64,000 nt of DNA from an uncultured Carboxylicivirga sp. (GCF_963668385.1 NZ_OY764327.1:3320501-3384500), one strand, 5' to 3'. Positions 25,621-35,067 are shown, numbered from the stretch's first letter. Notes: generated by a model not told the origin, from the letters alone. Program-made: numbers and translations.

Positions 25621-25638
25621 TCCCGATAATTATCGGGA
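25621..25638. repeat. 18-bp perfect palindrome in the 310-bp lysR/phosphatase intergenic region
   Basis: TCCCGATAATTATCGGGA. The arms match those of the hairpin at 21493-21508 (TCCCGA/TCGGGA). It lies 28 bases upstream of the lysR start, so it could be an autoregulatory site or a dispersed hairpin. The remainder of 25594-25903 is AT-rich and shows only one further hairpin (AATTTTCC/GGAAAATT, 25771-25789). Confidence 0.5.
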
Positions 25639-25903
25639 GGCAGTAGTTGATGTGCACGTGCTTAATTTAGCAGTATTCATTTTTATTAAAAAAGTAAAGA
25701 TAGAATCTTTAATCTTGTATGGAAAACTAAGTAATTTTTTAAACCACAAATTGCATTAATTAACACAAATAATTTTCCTTTGGAAAATTTAGCTTGAACC
25801 AATGTTTATGAAGACAACAAAATGGGAATTTGCCTATCAATAAATAATCTTGATACTATAATCAATAAGTCTAAAAAACTACAGAAATCTCTATTTTTGT
25901 GAG

Positions 25904-26374
25904 ATGGATAAATTAGTTGTTTTTGATTTGGATTTTACTTTGTGGGATGCAGGAGGTACCTGGTGCGATTGTACTAATCCTCCGTATAAAAGGGTTAATA
26001 ATCATGTGGTAGATACTTATGGAGCAAAAATCGTTTTATACCCTGATGTAAAAGGCATACTGGAAGATTTAAAAAGCAAAAATATCACTATGGCATTAGC
26101 CTCTCGTACCAGTGCTCCATCGTGGGCTCGTCAGCTTTTAAAGTTATTCGATATTGAAGATTATTTTACCTATCAGGAGATTTATCCAAGCAGTAAAATA
26201 GCTCATTTTAATCAGCTACAGAAAGATAGCGGAATTCCTTTTGAAAAGATGGTGTTTTTCGACGATGAAATGCGCAATATTCATGATGTTGGATCAATGG
26301 GAGTACATGCCGTATTTGTGGATGATGGGGTAAATACTCTTATTGTTAATGATGCAATTGAAGAAATATCTTAA
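25904..26374 (+). CDS. HAD-superfamily magnesium-dependent phosphatase (MDP-1 type)
   Basis: 156 aa, a small capless HAD phosphatase. Motif I is VVFDLDFTLWDAGGTW (Asp nucleophile and acid/base Asp), motif II ALASRTSAPSWARQLL, motif III Lys in YPSSKIAHFNQL, and motif IV MVFFDDEMRNIHDVGSMGVHAVFVDDGV. This matches eukaryotic-like MDP-1, which removes phosphate from protein tyrosine or glycated amines. Its stop overlaps the stop of the convergent coiled-coil gene by 4 bases. Physiological substrate unknown. Confidence 0.9.
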   Translation: MDKLVVFDLDFTLWDAGGTWCDCTNPPYKRVNNHVVDTYGAKIVLYPDVKGILEDLKSKNITMALASRTSAPSWARQLLKLFDIEDYFTYQEIYPSSKIAHFNQLQKDSGIPFEKMVFFDDEMRNIHDVGSMGVHAVFVDDGVNTLIVNDAIEEIS

Positions 26375-27096
26375 TGAGTTACTTTCTTTAGTTTTCTCAT
26401 TGCCTTGTCAACCTTGAATTTATCAGGATTATTATAGATTAAATCTCGAAGATCCAAGCGAACGTCAAACAGTTTACGTTGTGCAATGATAGCTTGGTCT
26501 ACCATAGCGCATAGCTCATCTTTGGTTGTATTATAATCAGTAAGTTTAATGTTCGATGGCGAATTTAATGTCATTATCATATTATTGTGGTTATTATAAG
26601 CTTCTATGATGGATTGAACCTTCATTTTTAAGTCTTCGTCATCAGATTTGAATTTCTTTTTCAGCTTCAGCCAATACTTCTCATTTTTTGCAATCTGCTT
26701 CTGCTGAAAGTTATTGTATTTATCAAAACCTTTAACTGACGCTTTAATTATTTGATTCCATTCTTCTTCTTTAATTTGATCTTTGGTTTTTATAAACAGA
26801 TCAACTTCTGTTAAAAGTTCTTTCTTTTTTTCAGCCAAGTATTTATTGATGATCTGATTAATTTTGTCTCTCGAACTATTTTCATTTTTTTCGAGTTGAG
26901 CAATGGTTTTGTTATAGCTTTTTTCAGCTTCCTCGAAGTCTTTAATATATGATTTAGTTTCTTTTCGATAGGTCAGAACCTGATCAAGTCTTTGTTCATT
27001 TTGTATAATATGTTTGGCATGTTTCTCGAATTTTGCAAACATTAAAGGATTACTCGAACCGCCAAATATCAATTGGTATAGTAAAATCCAAATCAT
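26371..27096 (-). CDS. Conserved-looking coiled-coil protein of unknown function
   Basis: 241 aa. A short hydrophobic N-terminus (MIWILLYQLIFGGSS) is followed by a long, highly charged helical region with heptad-like spacing (residues ~20-170: QRLDQVLTYRKETKSYIKDFEEAEKSYN..., rich in Lys, Glu, Gln) and a C-terminal segment RKLFDVRLDLRDLIYNNPDKFKVD. No catalytic motif or known domain is recognised. The reading frame is long, has normal Bacteroidota codon use and tail-overlaps its neighbour neatly, so I accept it as a gene. Confidence 0.7.
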   Translation of the reverse strand: MIWILLYQLIFGGSSNPLMFAKFEKHAKHIIQNEQRLDQVLTYRKETKSYIKDFEEAEKSYNKTIAQLEKNENSSRDKINQIINKYLAEKKKELLTEVDLFIKTKDQIKEEEWNQIIKASVKGFDKYNNFQQKQIAKNEKYWLKLKKKFKSDDEDLKMKVQSIIEAYNNHNNMIMTLNSPSNIKLTDYNTTKDELCAMVDQAIIAQRKLFDVRLDLRDLIYNNPDKFKVDKAMRKLKKVTH

Positions 27097-27204
27097 AGTT
27101 TTTATGTTTTGTTAGGCGTTGCAATATAGTTAAAAAGTAAACTGATTGTGCAATTTTATCATTCACATAAAATACCGACCTTTGCAGAAGAATAAAAAGT
27201 GACT

Positions 27205-29424
27205 ATGGCCACCGAATACAATCCAATAGCAGAATTAACCAAACGATACATCAATAATACCAACCGTTGTGTTTTTCTAACAGGAAAAGCAGGAACCGGA
27301 AAAACAACTCTCCTGCGAGAGATTACAGCCAATACGCATAAAAACACAATTGTGGCTGCCCCAACAGGTATTGCGGCCATCAATGCAGGAGGAGTAACTT
27401 TACATTCGTTATTTCAACTTCCTTATGGAGCATTTGTACCAGATAATAATATTCAACTAAGCAGTGGTTCGTCAACGCAAATTAACACACCCAAAAGTTT
27501 GTTGGGTAAAACCAAACTTCATCAGGTAAAGCGAAATATGCTTAAGGAGCTGGAGCTTTTAATTATTGATGAGGTTAGTATGTTGCGAGCCGATTTACTG
27601 GATGCAATTGATACGATTCTTCGCTCAGTTCGTCGTCAGCGTGATATTGCTTTTGGCGGTGTACAAGTACTATTTATTGGCGATTTATTGCAGTTGCCAC
27701 CAGTTGTAAAAGATAATGAATGGAATTATTTATCCAATTATTATAGAGGATACTATTTCTTTCATTCATTGGCATTAAAGCAGCAAGCCCCTATCGTTAT
27801 TCAATTGGAGAAGATCTATCGCCAATCGGATGCAGATTTTGTGAATTTGCTAAATAACCTACGCGATAATAGAATTACACAGGCTAATATCGAGTTGTTG
27901 AATAAATGTTATCGACCCGATTTTGACCATATGAGCGATAAGGGAAATATCTTTTTAACAACACATAATTATAAAGCTGATGATATCAACCGAAGAGCCT
28001 TAGCAGAGTTGCCTGGCGAATCATTTTCGTTTCGTGCTGAAGTGAGTGGTGATTTTAACGAGTATAATTATCCCATTGAAGAGAAACTTGTGTTGAAAAA
28101 AGGAGCCCAGGTTATGTTTGTAAAGAATGATTATTCGGGCGAGCAACGCTACTTTAATGGAAAGATTGGTTCTATTAGTGTTTTGGATGATGATTTAATT
28201 GAAGTTAGTTTTCCCGATGGATCGCCATCAGCCATAGTTGAGCCTTATGGTTGGGAAAATAAACGATTTTCGCTCAATGCCGAAACAGGTGAAATTGAAG
28301 AGAAAGTAATTGGTACTTTTACTCATTATCCACTTAAATTAGCCTGGGCTATTACGGTTCATAAGAGTCAGGGGTTAACTTTTGAAAAGGCGGTGATAGA
28401 TGTTTCGCAAGCATTTGCACCAGGACAAATATATGTTGCTTTATCAAGATTGACTGGATTGGAAGGATTAACTCTGACAGCTCCAATACCAACCCAAGGT
28501 TTGGCTTGCGATAAACAGGTAACTGAATTTACTAGTCATGTTCAGCCTGTTGAGGAATTAAAGAATGACCTGCATTCGGCTACTATACAATATGTATCAG
28601 AGGCTGCTTTGGATGCTTTTGATTTTGCATGGCTAAATAGCGGTTTGGCCTATCATGTTAATTCGTACGATAAGGATGAAAAAAGATCGGGTAAACAACA
28701 ATTTAAAACATGGGCTGAAGATTTATTACAAAACTTTCTGCCGCTTCGGAAGATTGGAGATCAGTTTAAGCTTCAAATTCGAAAAATAGTTTTTGAGAAT
28801 AAGGAGGATATGTTGGAGCATCTGCTTAAAAGAGTAGGCGACGCCAAAGGTTATTTCGAACCTCAGCTAACTGCTATGTCTCAAAAGGTAAAAGATCATA
28901 TTGAAGATGTGAAGGGGACAAAAGGTTTAAAGAAATATGCCAAGGAACTAGATGACGTAGATCGTTTGTTTGCACGCCAGTTGCAACATGTTTATAAGGC
29001 CGAAATTCTCTTAAAGTCAGCCATTGAAAAAACGGAGCTTAATAAAGAAGCGTTAAAAGATATGCCTTTGTTTGAATCCACTCAAAGCAGAGTTAAAAAA
29101 GGAGGACGTAAAACGAAGGAAGAAAAAGCAAAGAAGATTCCAACCAGAGAAATTACTTATACGCTTTATAAAGATGGTAAGACCATTAAAGAAATAGCTG
29201 AAGAACGTGGTTTTGTCGTGTCTACAATTGAAACACACTTAGCCTATTATGTGCAGATTGGAGAAGTGGATGTTTTTGATTTGGTAAGCGAAAAAGTAGT
29301 TAAGAAAATTATAAAATACTGCGATGAACATGAAATGCCTGTATTAAGTGAAATAAAGCAGGCTATGGGATCAAAAATTAGTTATGGCGATATAAAGTTG
29401 GTTTTGGCACATTTGAGCCAGTAA
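27205..29424 (+). CDS. PIF1/RecD-like helicase with C-terminal HTH
   Basis: 739 aa superfamily 1 helicase. Walker A is VFLTGKAGTGKTTLLREI (near residue 25), followed by VAAPTGIAAINAGGVTLHSLF (motif Ia), Walker B LLIIDEVSML, motif III IGDLLQLPPV, and C-terminal motifs LAWAITVHKSQGLTFEKAVID and YVALSRLTGLEGL. After ~650 comes KIPTREITYTLYKDGKTIKEIAEERGFVVSTIETHLAYY, an HTH_40-type wing also seen at the end of RecQ-like helicases. The start at 27205 (ATG) is preferred over a GTG two codons upstream. Likely roles are DNA replication or G-quadruplex unwinding. Monocistronic. Confidence 0.9.
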   Translation: MATEYNPIAELTKRYINNTNRCVFLTGKAGTGKTTLLREITANTHKNTIVAAPTGIAAINAGGVTLHSLFQLPYGAFVPDNNIQLSSGSSTQINTPKSLLGKTKLHQVKRNMLKELELLIIDEVSMLRADLLDAIDTILRSVRRQRDIAFGGVQVLFIGDLLQLPPVVKDNEWNYLSNYYRGYYFFHSLALKQQAPIVIQLEKIYRQSDADFVNLLNNLRDNRITQANIELLNKCYRPDFDHMSDKGNIFLTTHNYKADDINRRALAELPGESFSFRAEVSGDFNEYNYPIEEKLVLKKGAQVMFVKNDYSGEQRYFNGKIGSISVLDDDLIEVSFPDGSPSAIVEPYGWENKRFSLNAETGEIEEKVIGTFTHYPLKLAWAITVHKSQGLTFEKAVIDVSQAFAPGQIYVALSRLTGLEGLTLTAPIPTQGLACDKQVTEFTSHVQPVEELKNDLHSATIQYVSEAALDAFDFAWLNSGLAYHVNSYDKDEKRSGKQQFKTWAEDLLQNFLPLRKIGDQFKLQIRKIVFENKEDMLEHLLKRVGDAKGYFEPQLTAMSQKVKDHIEDVKGTKGLKKYAKELDDVDRLFARQLQHVYKAEILLKSAIEKTELNKEALKDMPLFESTQSRVKKGGRKTKEEKAKKIPTREITYTLYKDGKTIKEIAEERGFVVSTIETHLAYYVQIGEVDVFDLVSEKVVKKIIKYCDEHEMPVLSEIKQAMGSKISYGDIKLVLAHLSQ

Positions 29425-29596
29425 TGATTATTGCTACCAAATAAAAATTATTAATTCGAAATCAAGATATTTTTAAGTGTAATTACAACTTTAAGAGCAA
29501 TAATATATATAGACAGGAAAATTCATATATCTTTAACACTTGCAGAAATTACAGTCCTAAAAGCATTGTTATTTCGGTGATAAAAAAATCCAATTT

Positions 29597-30961
29597 ATGA
29601 AAATCTACCTGTTTTGTATTGCTATTTTAATATCAACATATACTTATTCGCAATCTTATCAATATTATACCAGAGAGGAAGTTGTTGCAGATGTTGATTA
29701 TCTTGCTCAAAAGGTAAGCGCAATTCACCCCTTGCTTTTAAGTGCCGAGAAAAGGGAGTGGTGGAATCTTCAGGTTTCTGATACAAAAGATGCAATAAAA
29801 GATAGCTTAACTCAAAATCAGGCTTACATTCTAATGTCTTCGCTAATGGCAAAACTGCAAGATAGTCATAGTGGACTTCAAATGCCTTTTAATCAACGTC
29901 AGAAATATACGCAAGCTGGAGGCTTAACATTTCCTTTTCTTGTAAAAATTGAAGAAGGTTCTTTATTCATTGATTATTATTGTGGAGAAGATACGTCTCT
30001 TTTTGATGGAGGAGAAGAAATCCTTCAAATAAATGGGGTGGATGTTAAACATATGCTTGAAGAAATGGATCAACTTTTTGGAGGGCTATCTATTCACCTA
30101 AAGCAAAATCAAACCGCCTACTACTTTCGATTTCTTACATGGATGATATATGGTTGGGAAAGTAATTACGATTTACTTATATCAAACCATTCACATCGTT
30201 TAAAAAGAGTAAAAGTAGGTGGAGTTACCGGGGAAGTTTTTCTGAACCATTTAAAAGATAGGAGGCAGAAAAATTCAATGTTCGATTTGCAAATAGATGA
30301 AAATCATTCGATAGGTGTGATGAAGATTAAATCTTTTGTCGATCTAAGTAAGTTTTGTGCTTTTGCCGATAGTTCGTTTCAGTTGATTGCGCAAAAGCAC
30401 ATCCGTAATCTGGTTATAGATATACGAGAAAATGGAGGTGGAAGAAGTGTTGTGGTTGATTCGTTACTTAATTATATTACCGATATCAGTTACTCGCAAT
30501 ATAAATTGATTAAAACCCGAGTGAGTAAAGAATTACTCGATTATTATGAATCCCAATATCCTCAAAAGTACGAGATTGTAAAAGATTGTGCCATTGATAG
30601 TATATATATTCCAGCTCCTCAAATACATGAACCGCATAATGTAACTAATAAATTTACAGGAGATGTGTATTTGTTAACAGATAAAGGAACTGCCAGTGCT
30701 GCTGCTACTATGGCTGGTGTGTTCAAAGAATGGAAGTTAGGAGAAATAATAGGTGAAGAAACAGGAGGAACCATTAAATATTTTGGCGATTATTGGACTC
30801 AATATACACCAAATACTCATATAGGTTTTTTTGTGTCGCCTAAACAGTTTATTCAATTTGGTGGATTATTGCCTGATAGAGGTGTAATGCCTGATTATGA
30901 AATTGTTGATAAACGAGATCTTCCCATGAGCTTTGTATATGATTTAATTCTAGGTAACTAA
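29597..30961 (+). CDS. Secreted S41-family serine peptidase
   Basis: 454 aa with signal peptide IYLFCIAILISTYTYSQ. An N-terminal helical domain (YYTREEVVADVDYLAQKVSAIHPLL) is followed by a PDZ-like segment (EEILQINGVDVKHMLEEMD) and the tail-specific protease core: NLVIDIRENGGGRSVVVDSLL, YLLTDKGTASAAATMAGVFKEW with the probable nucleophile Ser in TASAA, and GEIIGEETGGTIKYFGDYW. It is C-terminal-processing-peptidase related but lacks the classic Ser-Lys spacing that I could confirm by eye. It stands alone, so substrate and role are unknown; periplasmic protein turnover is plausible. Confidence 0.85.
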   Translation: MKIYLFCIAILISTYTYSQSYQYYTREEVVADVDYLAQKVSAIHPLLLSAEKREWWNLQVSDTKDAIKDSLTQNQAYILMSSLMAKLQDSHSGLQMPFNQRQKYTQAGGLTFPFLVKIEEGSLFIDYYCGEDTSLFDGGEEILQINGVDVKHMLEEMDQLFGGLSIHLKQNQTAYYFRFLTWMIYGWESNYDLLISNHSHRLKRVKVGGVTGEVFLNHLKDRRQKNSMFDLQIDENHSIGVMKIKSFVDLSKFCAFADSSFQLIAQKHIRNLVIDIRENGGGRSVVVDSLLNYITDISYSQYKLIKTRVSKELLDYYESQYPQKYEIVKDCAIDSIYIPAPQIHEPHNVTNKFTGDVYLLTDKGTASAAATMAGVFKEWKLGEIIGEETGGTIKYFGDYWTQYTPNTHIGFFVSPKQFIQFGGLLPDRGVMPDYEIVDKRDLPMSFVYDLILGN

Positions 30962-31008
30962 ATACATAAAAATTGTATGATTTAGGCCTTATCAAAGGGC
31001 ATATCTAT

Positions 31009-31016
31009 TAACTTTG
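31009..31016 (+). promoter_or_regulatory. Candidate -7 promoter element for the signalling operon
   Basis: TAACTTTG matches TAnnTTTG about 90 bases before the histidine kinase start. A -33 TTG at the usual spacing is not evident. Confidence 0.35.
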
Positions 31017-31103
31017 CATTCAAAGGGGTAAACTTTTTAATTTAAGAAGAGTTGTTGTTTGATAGTCATATTAGTTTACTAATGTGATGGTAAAGTTGTA
31101 GGT

Positions 31104-32687
31104 ATGCTAAAGGATTACTTTGCTTTTCCTAAGGGGGTTGAAGATTCTCTTAACGATATTAAAAGTTCAGTTATAAATTATGCATGGATTGGATTAATTG
31201 TTTTTATTGTTCCGATTCTACTGTATGATATCTATTTGTTTTGGAATGGATTTGATAGTGTTTTCTTTTTAAAGTCAGGATTAATTCTTTCTTTTTTTAT
31301 AATGACTATTTGCGGTAAAAAACTAAGTGTTATCGTAAAAGTTCATAGTTATTTGTTCGTGTTGTATTTGTTGATAATAACAGGATTCTATCGTTTCGGA
31401 TTCTATAGCAATGCAGCCTTATTCATGATTATATATATTGGGATTTCCTTTTTTTATCTTCGGTCAAGAGAGTTTATATTAAGCTTTGCATTGATTAGTA
31501 TTAGTTATCTTGGGCTAATGTATTTGTATGTAAATGGTTATATTCAAATTACTTTTGATAAGGAATTTTATTCGTTCAATGAAGCTAATTGGCTGGTTGA
31601 TTTAATGATTGTATTTTCCAATGCGTTCGTTATACTGGTTGCAATGTTTAAGATTTTTAAAGCTTACAATGCAGAATTAATGAACCACATAAATAGTGAA
31701 GAAAAAATTCGACATACTTTAAATCATATGCCAATTCCGGTAACAACCATTAATAAAAAGAGAGAGATAACAATGGTTAATAAAGCATATGAAGCTTTTT
31801 TTAATCTCAAAAAAGAAGATACTCCTACTGTTATTGATTGGTTGATGTTGTCCTATCCTGATCAGAAAGAGCGAGAAGAAAAGATAGAAGAAGTTAGAAG
31901 AATCATAGAAACATTTGATCCGTTTAAGGAAAATACTATCGATTATAAAGTTACGTTGAATAATGGTAGCAATAAACATGTTAAAGTTTTTCATACTTTA
32001 ACTCAGGATGAGGTGATTTGTACTTTTGTTGATGAAACAGAACGGATTAGGAAGCGAAAAGAAATTGTTGAAAGTATTATCCGGACTGAGAAGAAGGAAA
32101 AAGAGCGTATTGGTCGAGAGTTACATGATGGATTGGGCCCTATTTTAACTACCGCAAAGATATATGCTCATAGCTTGAGAGATGAAAAGGAAGTGAATGA
32201 AGAGTATTTACAACGGTTAGATCAATTATTAGAAAATGCATTGAAAGAACTACGAATGCTTATTAATGATGAAAGTCCGCATTTGTTGCAACAATATGGA
32301 CTAGAAAAAGCTATACGGTCATTTCTTCAAAATATTAAAGCTATTACTAATATTGAAATTACACTTACGTCTGATCCTTTGGTAATAAAAAAAGATTTAA
32401 TCGAGTTTACTTTGTACAGAGCAATTCTGGAATTAATTAATAATACTATTAAATACAGTAATGCCAAACATTTATCTATTAATATAAAACAGATAGATGA
32501 TAATTTAAAAGTAGAATATTCCGATGATGGTATTGGATTTGTGTTTGGAGAAGGTGTCACTAAAGGTAATGGATTGCTCAATATTCAAAATAGGATTAAT
32601 AATGTAGGAGGCAAAATATATTATGTAACAAAACCCGGTAGAGGAGTTCATGTAACAATACAAATGAATGTAAATCAGGAAGTATGA
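31104..32687 (+). CDS. Membrane sensor histidine kinase with PAS domain (NarX/DesK type)
   Basis: 527 aa. About six membrane helices fill residues 25-200, with no large periplasmic loop. A PAS-like domain (IRHTLNHMPIPVTTINKKREITMVNKAYEAFFNL) spans ~205-320. HisKA_3 dimerisation follows with EKERIGRELHDGLGPILTTAKI (phospho-acceptor His341). The HATPase has YRAILELINNTIKYSNAKH, YSDDGIGF and GNGLLNIQNRINNVGG. It phosphorylates the LuxR-type regulator whose ATG overlaps its TGA by 4 bases. The 6-TM input suggests sensing of a membrane or lipid-soluble signal; the ligand is unknown. Confidence 0.93.
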   Translation: MLKDYFAFPKGVEDSLNDIKSSVINYAWIGLIVFIVPILLYDIYLFWNGFDSVFFLKSGLILSFFIMTICGKKLSVIVKVHSYLFVLYLLIITGFYRFGFYSNAALFMIIYIGISFFYLRSREFILSFALISISYLGLMYLYVNGYIQITFDKEFYSFNEANWLVDLMIVFSNAFVILVAMFKIFKAYNAELMNHINSEEKIRHTLNHMPIPVTTINKKREITMVNKAYEAFFNLKKEDTPTVIDWLMLSYPDQKEREEKIEEVRRIIETFDPFKENTIDYKVTLNNGSNKHVKVFHTLTQDEVICTFVDETERIRKRKEIVESIIRTEKKEKERIGRELHDGLGPILTTAKIYAHSLRDEKEVNEEYLQRLDQLLENALKELRMLINDESPHLLQQYGLEKAIRSFLQNIKAITNIEITLTSDPLVIKKDLIEFTLYRAILELINNTIKYSNAKHLSINIKQIDDNLKVEYSDDGIGFVFGEGVTKGNGLLNIQNRINNVGGKIYYVTKPGRGVHVTIQMNVNQEV

Positions 32688-33319
32688 TTCGGATAGTGTT
32701 AGTTGATGATCATTCGATTGTGAGAGAGGGAATTCGTTTAATAATAAATAAGATACAGGATTTTAATATTGTTGGTGAATTTTCAAACGGAAAGGAATGG
32801 ATTGATAATTTTGAGAAAATTGATGCAGATATCGTGTTATGTGACATTGATATGCCTGAAATGAATGGAATAGAGGCCACGCGTTTAGCTATAGAGCAAA
32901 AACCTTCATTAAAAGTAATCATGTTATCAATGCATCCCGAGAGTGATTACTACTACGATGCTCTAATGGCAGGAGCAAAAGGATTTATTCTAAAAGAGTC
33001 TTCTTCTTCAGATTTAGAAAATGGAATTCGTGTTGTGAATAATGGGCAAACCTTCTTTTCTCAACAGCTATTGTACCGTGCCGTTATTGATAAGGAGACG
33101 ATTAGAGAAAAAAAGGGAAAAGTTGAATTAACTCAAGATGAATTAAATTTATTAGCTAATATTTGTAAGGGATATTCAAATAAGGAATTGGCTGATGAAC
33201 TATGTGTTAGTGTAAAAGCTATTGAGAAGCAAAAAACAAAGTTGATGCGTAAAACTGAAACGCACAACAATGCCTGTTTAATAGTATGGGCTGTTAAAAA
33301 TAAAATTGTAAATATTTAG
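32684..33319 (+). CDS. NarL/LuxR-type response regulator
   Basis: 211 aa. The receiver domain has acidic pocket VLVDDHS and phospho-acceptor Asp in IVLCDIDMPEMNGIEATR, then VIMLSMHPESDYYYDALMAGAKGFILKES. The C-terminal LuxR HTH is LTQDELNLLANICKGYSNKELADELCVSVKAIEKQKTKLMRKT. It is translationally coupled to the upstream histidine kinase, its cognate partner. Two further signalling genes follow on the same strand and may be targets or accessory components. Confidence 0.95.
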   Translation: MIRIVLVDDHSIVREGIRLIINKIQDFNIVGEFSNGKEWIDNFEKIDADIVLCDIDMPEMNGIEATRLAIEQKPSLKVIMLSMHPESDYYYDALMAGAKGFILKESSSSDLENGIRVVNNGQTFFSQQLLYRAVIDKETIREKKGKVELTQDELNLLANICKGYSNKELADELCVSVKAIEKQKTKLMRKTETHNNACLIVWAVKNKIVNI

Positions 33320-33331
33320 TGGTCGGGATTT

Positions 33332-33349
33332 CCCTACTTTAAAGTAGGG
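33332..33349. promoter_or_regulatory. 18-bp perfect palindrome downstream of the response regulator
   Basis: CCCTACTTTAAAGTAGGG, 13 bases after the regulator's stop and 65 before the receiver-domain gene. There is no T-run, so an operator-like site for the adjacent LuxR-type protein, or an RNA hairpin, is more likely than a terminator. Confidence 0.5.
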
Positions 33350-33413
33350 CTAATTTCCGGTAATTGTAGTGAATACTTCCTAACTCTCCTTTAATTCACT
33401 CGTTAGAATAAGC

Positions 33414-33830
33414 ATGAAAGGGGAGCGAAAATACAATGTAATTATAGTTGACGATCATCAAGACTTTATTGAAGGAGTTAAAGTGTTGTTGTCTAAAATT
33501 GATCGCTTCAATTTAATAGGAGAGGCTTATACTGGTAAGGGATTATTAGAGCATTCTGAATTATACAAAGCTGATATTGCTATTATTGACATTAATATGC
33601 CAGATTTAAATGGTATTGATGTAGGTAAAGAAATCAATTTTATAACATCAAAGATTAAATTAGTAGCTGTGTCATTATACGACGATCAGGTTTATTTGCA
33701 AGATTTAATAAATTCTGGTTTTAGGGGCTTTGTAAGTAAAGTTAATATATCTGATCAGTTAGGTATAATCTTAAATAAAGTAATTGATTTACAATATAGC
33801 TTTCCTAAAGAAATAAAACTTTCATCATAA
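33414..33830 (+). CDS. Stand-alone receiver-domain protein
   Basis: 138 aa consisting only of a response-regulator receiver: VIIVDDHQDFIEGVKVLLSK (acidic pocket), IAIIDINMPDLNGIDVGKEI (phospho-acceptor Asp), VAVSLYDDQVYLQDLINSGFRGFVSKVN (Ser switch and Lys). It has no DNA-binding domain. Its receiver resembles NarL-type receivers, so it may have arisen by loss of the HTH from a copy of the upstream regulator. It could be a phosphate sink for the upstream kinase or a CheY-like output acting with the adjacent chemoreceptor-like protein. Confidence 0.9.
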   Translation: MKGERKYNVIIVDDHQDFIEGVKVLLSKIDRFNLIGEAYTGKGLLEHSELYKADIAIIDINMPDLNGIDVGKEINFITSKIKLVAVSLYDDQVYLQDLINSGFRGFVSKVNISDQLGIILNKVIDLQYSFPKEIKLSS

Positions 33831-33862
33831 AAGTTGAATAAAAACCCATTTAATCAAATGTT

Positions 33863-34969
33863 ATGAATGAAATAGTTAAACAAGGTTTGTTGGCTCTCGC
33901 TACCATTCCTTTAGCTTATTTACTGTTAAAGCTGATCTTTAGAGGATCCATCATGTTTAAGTTTAGCTTTTATACTGTAGTTTTAAGCATATTTGTTGGA
34001 TTTACATCTTACTTTAAATTTGAGTTAGACGGTTGGCACGAATTATTAATAACTTTATTAAACGTGACGGTTGGTTTTTTTGTTTTTCTGCATTTAAATA
34101 AACTCTTACGAAAGCCTTTAGATAAAGCTGTTTATCAAGCTAACTTGTTGTCAAAAGGCAATTTGCATGTCGAAATAGAACAAATTAAGGCAAAAAATGA
34201 ATTAGGCGTACTATCAAATTCATTATATTATTTAAAGACGCAATTAACAACCATTATTTCAAACACAAATCAAAGTATTTTAAAATTCGAAAATTTAGCT
34301 AATCAGTTAAAAGTTACATCAGAACATATTACTTCAGGTATTAGCGAGCAAGCATCATCACTAGAGGAAATTTCTTCGACAATGGAGGAAATGGCTAGCA
34401 ATATAGCAAGTAATAATACAAATTCGCAAAGAGCTTCTCAATATGCAAAAGAAACACAGAAGGAAGTAAAGGTTGTTCACGAAGCAGCCACAAAAAGTTT
34501 AAAAGCAGTTTCATTAATTGCAGATCAAATAAATATGATTAGCGAAATTGCCATGCAAACTAATATTTTATCATTGAATGCAGCTGTTGAAGCAGCTAAT
34601 GCAGGTAACTATGGCAAAGGATTTTCAGTAGTAGCTACTGAAGTGCGTAAGTTGGCAGATAAGAGTAGACAAGTAGCCAACTCAATATCAAGCGAAGCTG
34701 AAAATAGCCTAGAGTTAACTCATTTTTTAGGAGAAAGGTTTGATGATGTAGTGCCTAAAATACAAAAATCTACTGAATCAATTCATGAAATATCGGCAGC
34801 TAGTTTACAGCAAAATGTGGGTGTTGAGCAAATGAATGAAACGATTCAAAATTTAAGTCATAAGGCTCAGGGAGCTACAATGGTGGCTGATAAAATGTTA
34901 TTCAACTCAACGGAGATTGAAGCAGAAATGCAGAATTTAAGAGAAACCATTTCATATTTCAAAGTTTAA
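33863..34969 (+). CDS. Methyl-accepting chemotaxis-like protein without a periplasmic sensor
   Basis: 368 aa. Two or three N-terminal hydrophobic helices (residues ~8-26, 30-48, 57-77) are nearly back to back, leaving no periplasmic ligand domain. A HAMP-like segment follows (RKPLDKAVYQANLLSKGNLHVEIEQ...LGVLSNSLYYLK), then the cytoplasmic four-helix signalling bundle with the conserved tip ISEIAMQTNILSLNAAVEAANAG and GKGFSVVATEVRKLADKSR. Chemotaxis kinase genes (cheA, cheW) are not in the window. It lies 33 bases after the lone receiver gene, suggesting that the two work together. It may sense membrane state, or signal independently of flagella, for example in gliding. Confidence 0.9.
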   Translation: MNEIVKQGLLALATIPLAYLLLKLIFRGSIMFKFSFYTVVLSIFVGFTSYFKFELDGWHELLITLLNVTVGFFVFLHLNKLLRKPLDKAVYQANLLSKGNLHVEIEQIKAKNELGVLSNSLYYLKTQLTTIISNTNQSILKFENLANQLKVTSEHITSGISEQASSLEEISSTMEEMASNIASNNTNSQRASQYAKETQKEVKVVHEAATKSLKAVSLIADQINMISEIAMQTNILSLNAAVEAANAGNYGKGFSVVATEVRKLADKSRQVANSISSEAENSLELTHFLGERFDDVVPKIQKSTESIHEISAASLQQNVGVEQMNETIQNLSHKAQGATMVADKMLFNSTEIEAEMQNLRETISYFKV

Positions 34970-35026
34970 TTTCCCTTTAATTTTTGATCAGGTATTCTGG
35001 TAATGCCAGATGTATGGTGATATTGT

Positions 35027-35067
35027 AAGGTTAAATCGTACTATATGTATGATTTAGCCTTTTTTTA
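35027..35067 (+). terminator. Rho-independent terminator after the signalling cluster
   Basis: AAGGTTAAATC pairs with GATTTAGCCTT (one G-U) across a 13-base loop and is followed by seven Ts, about 60 bases past the chemoreceptor-like gene. Confidence 0.75.
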
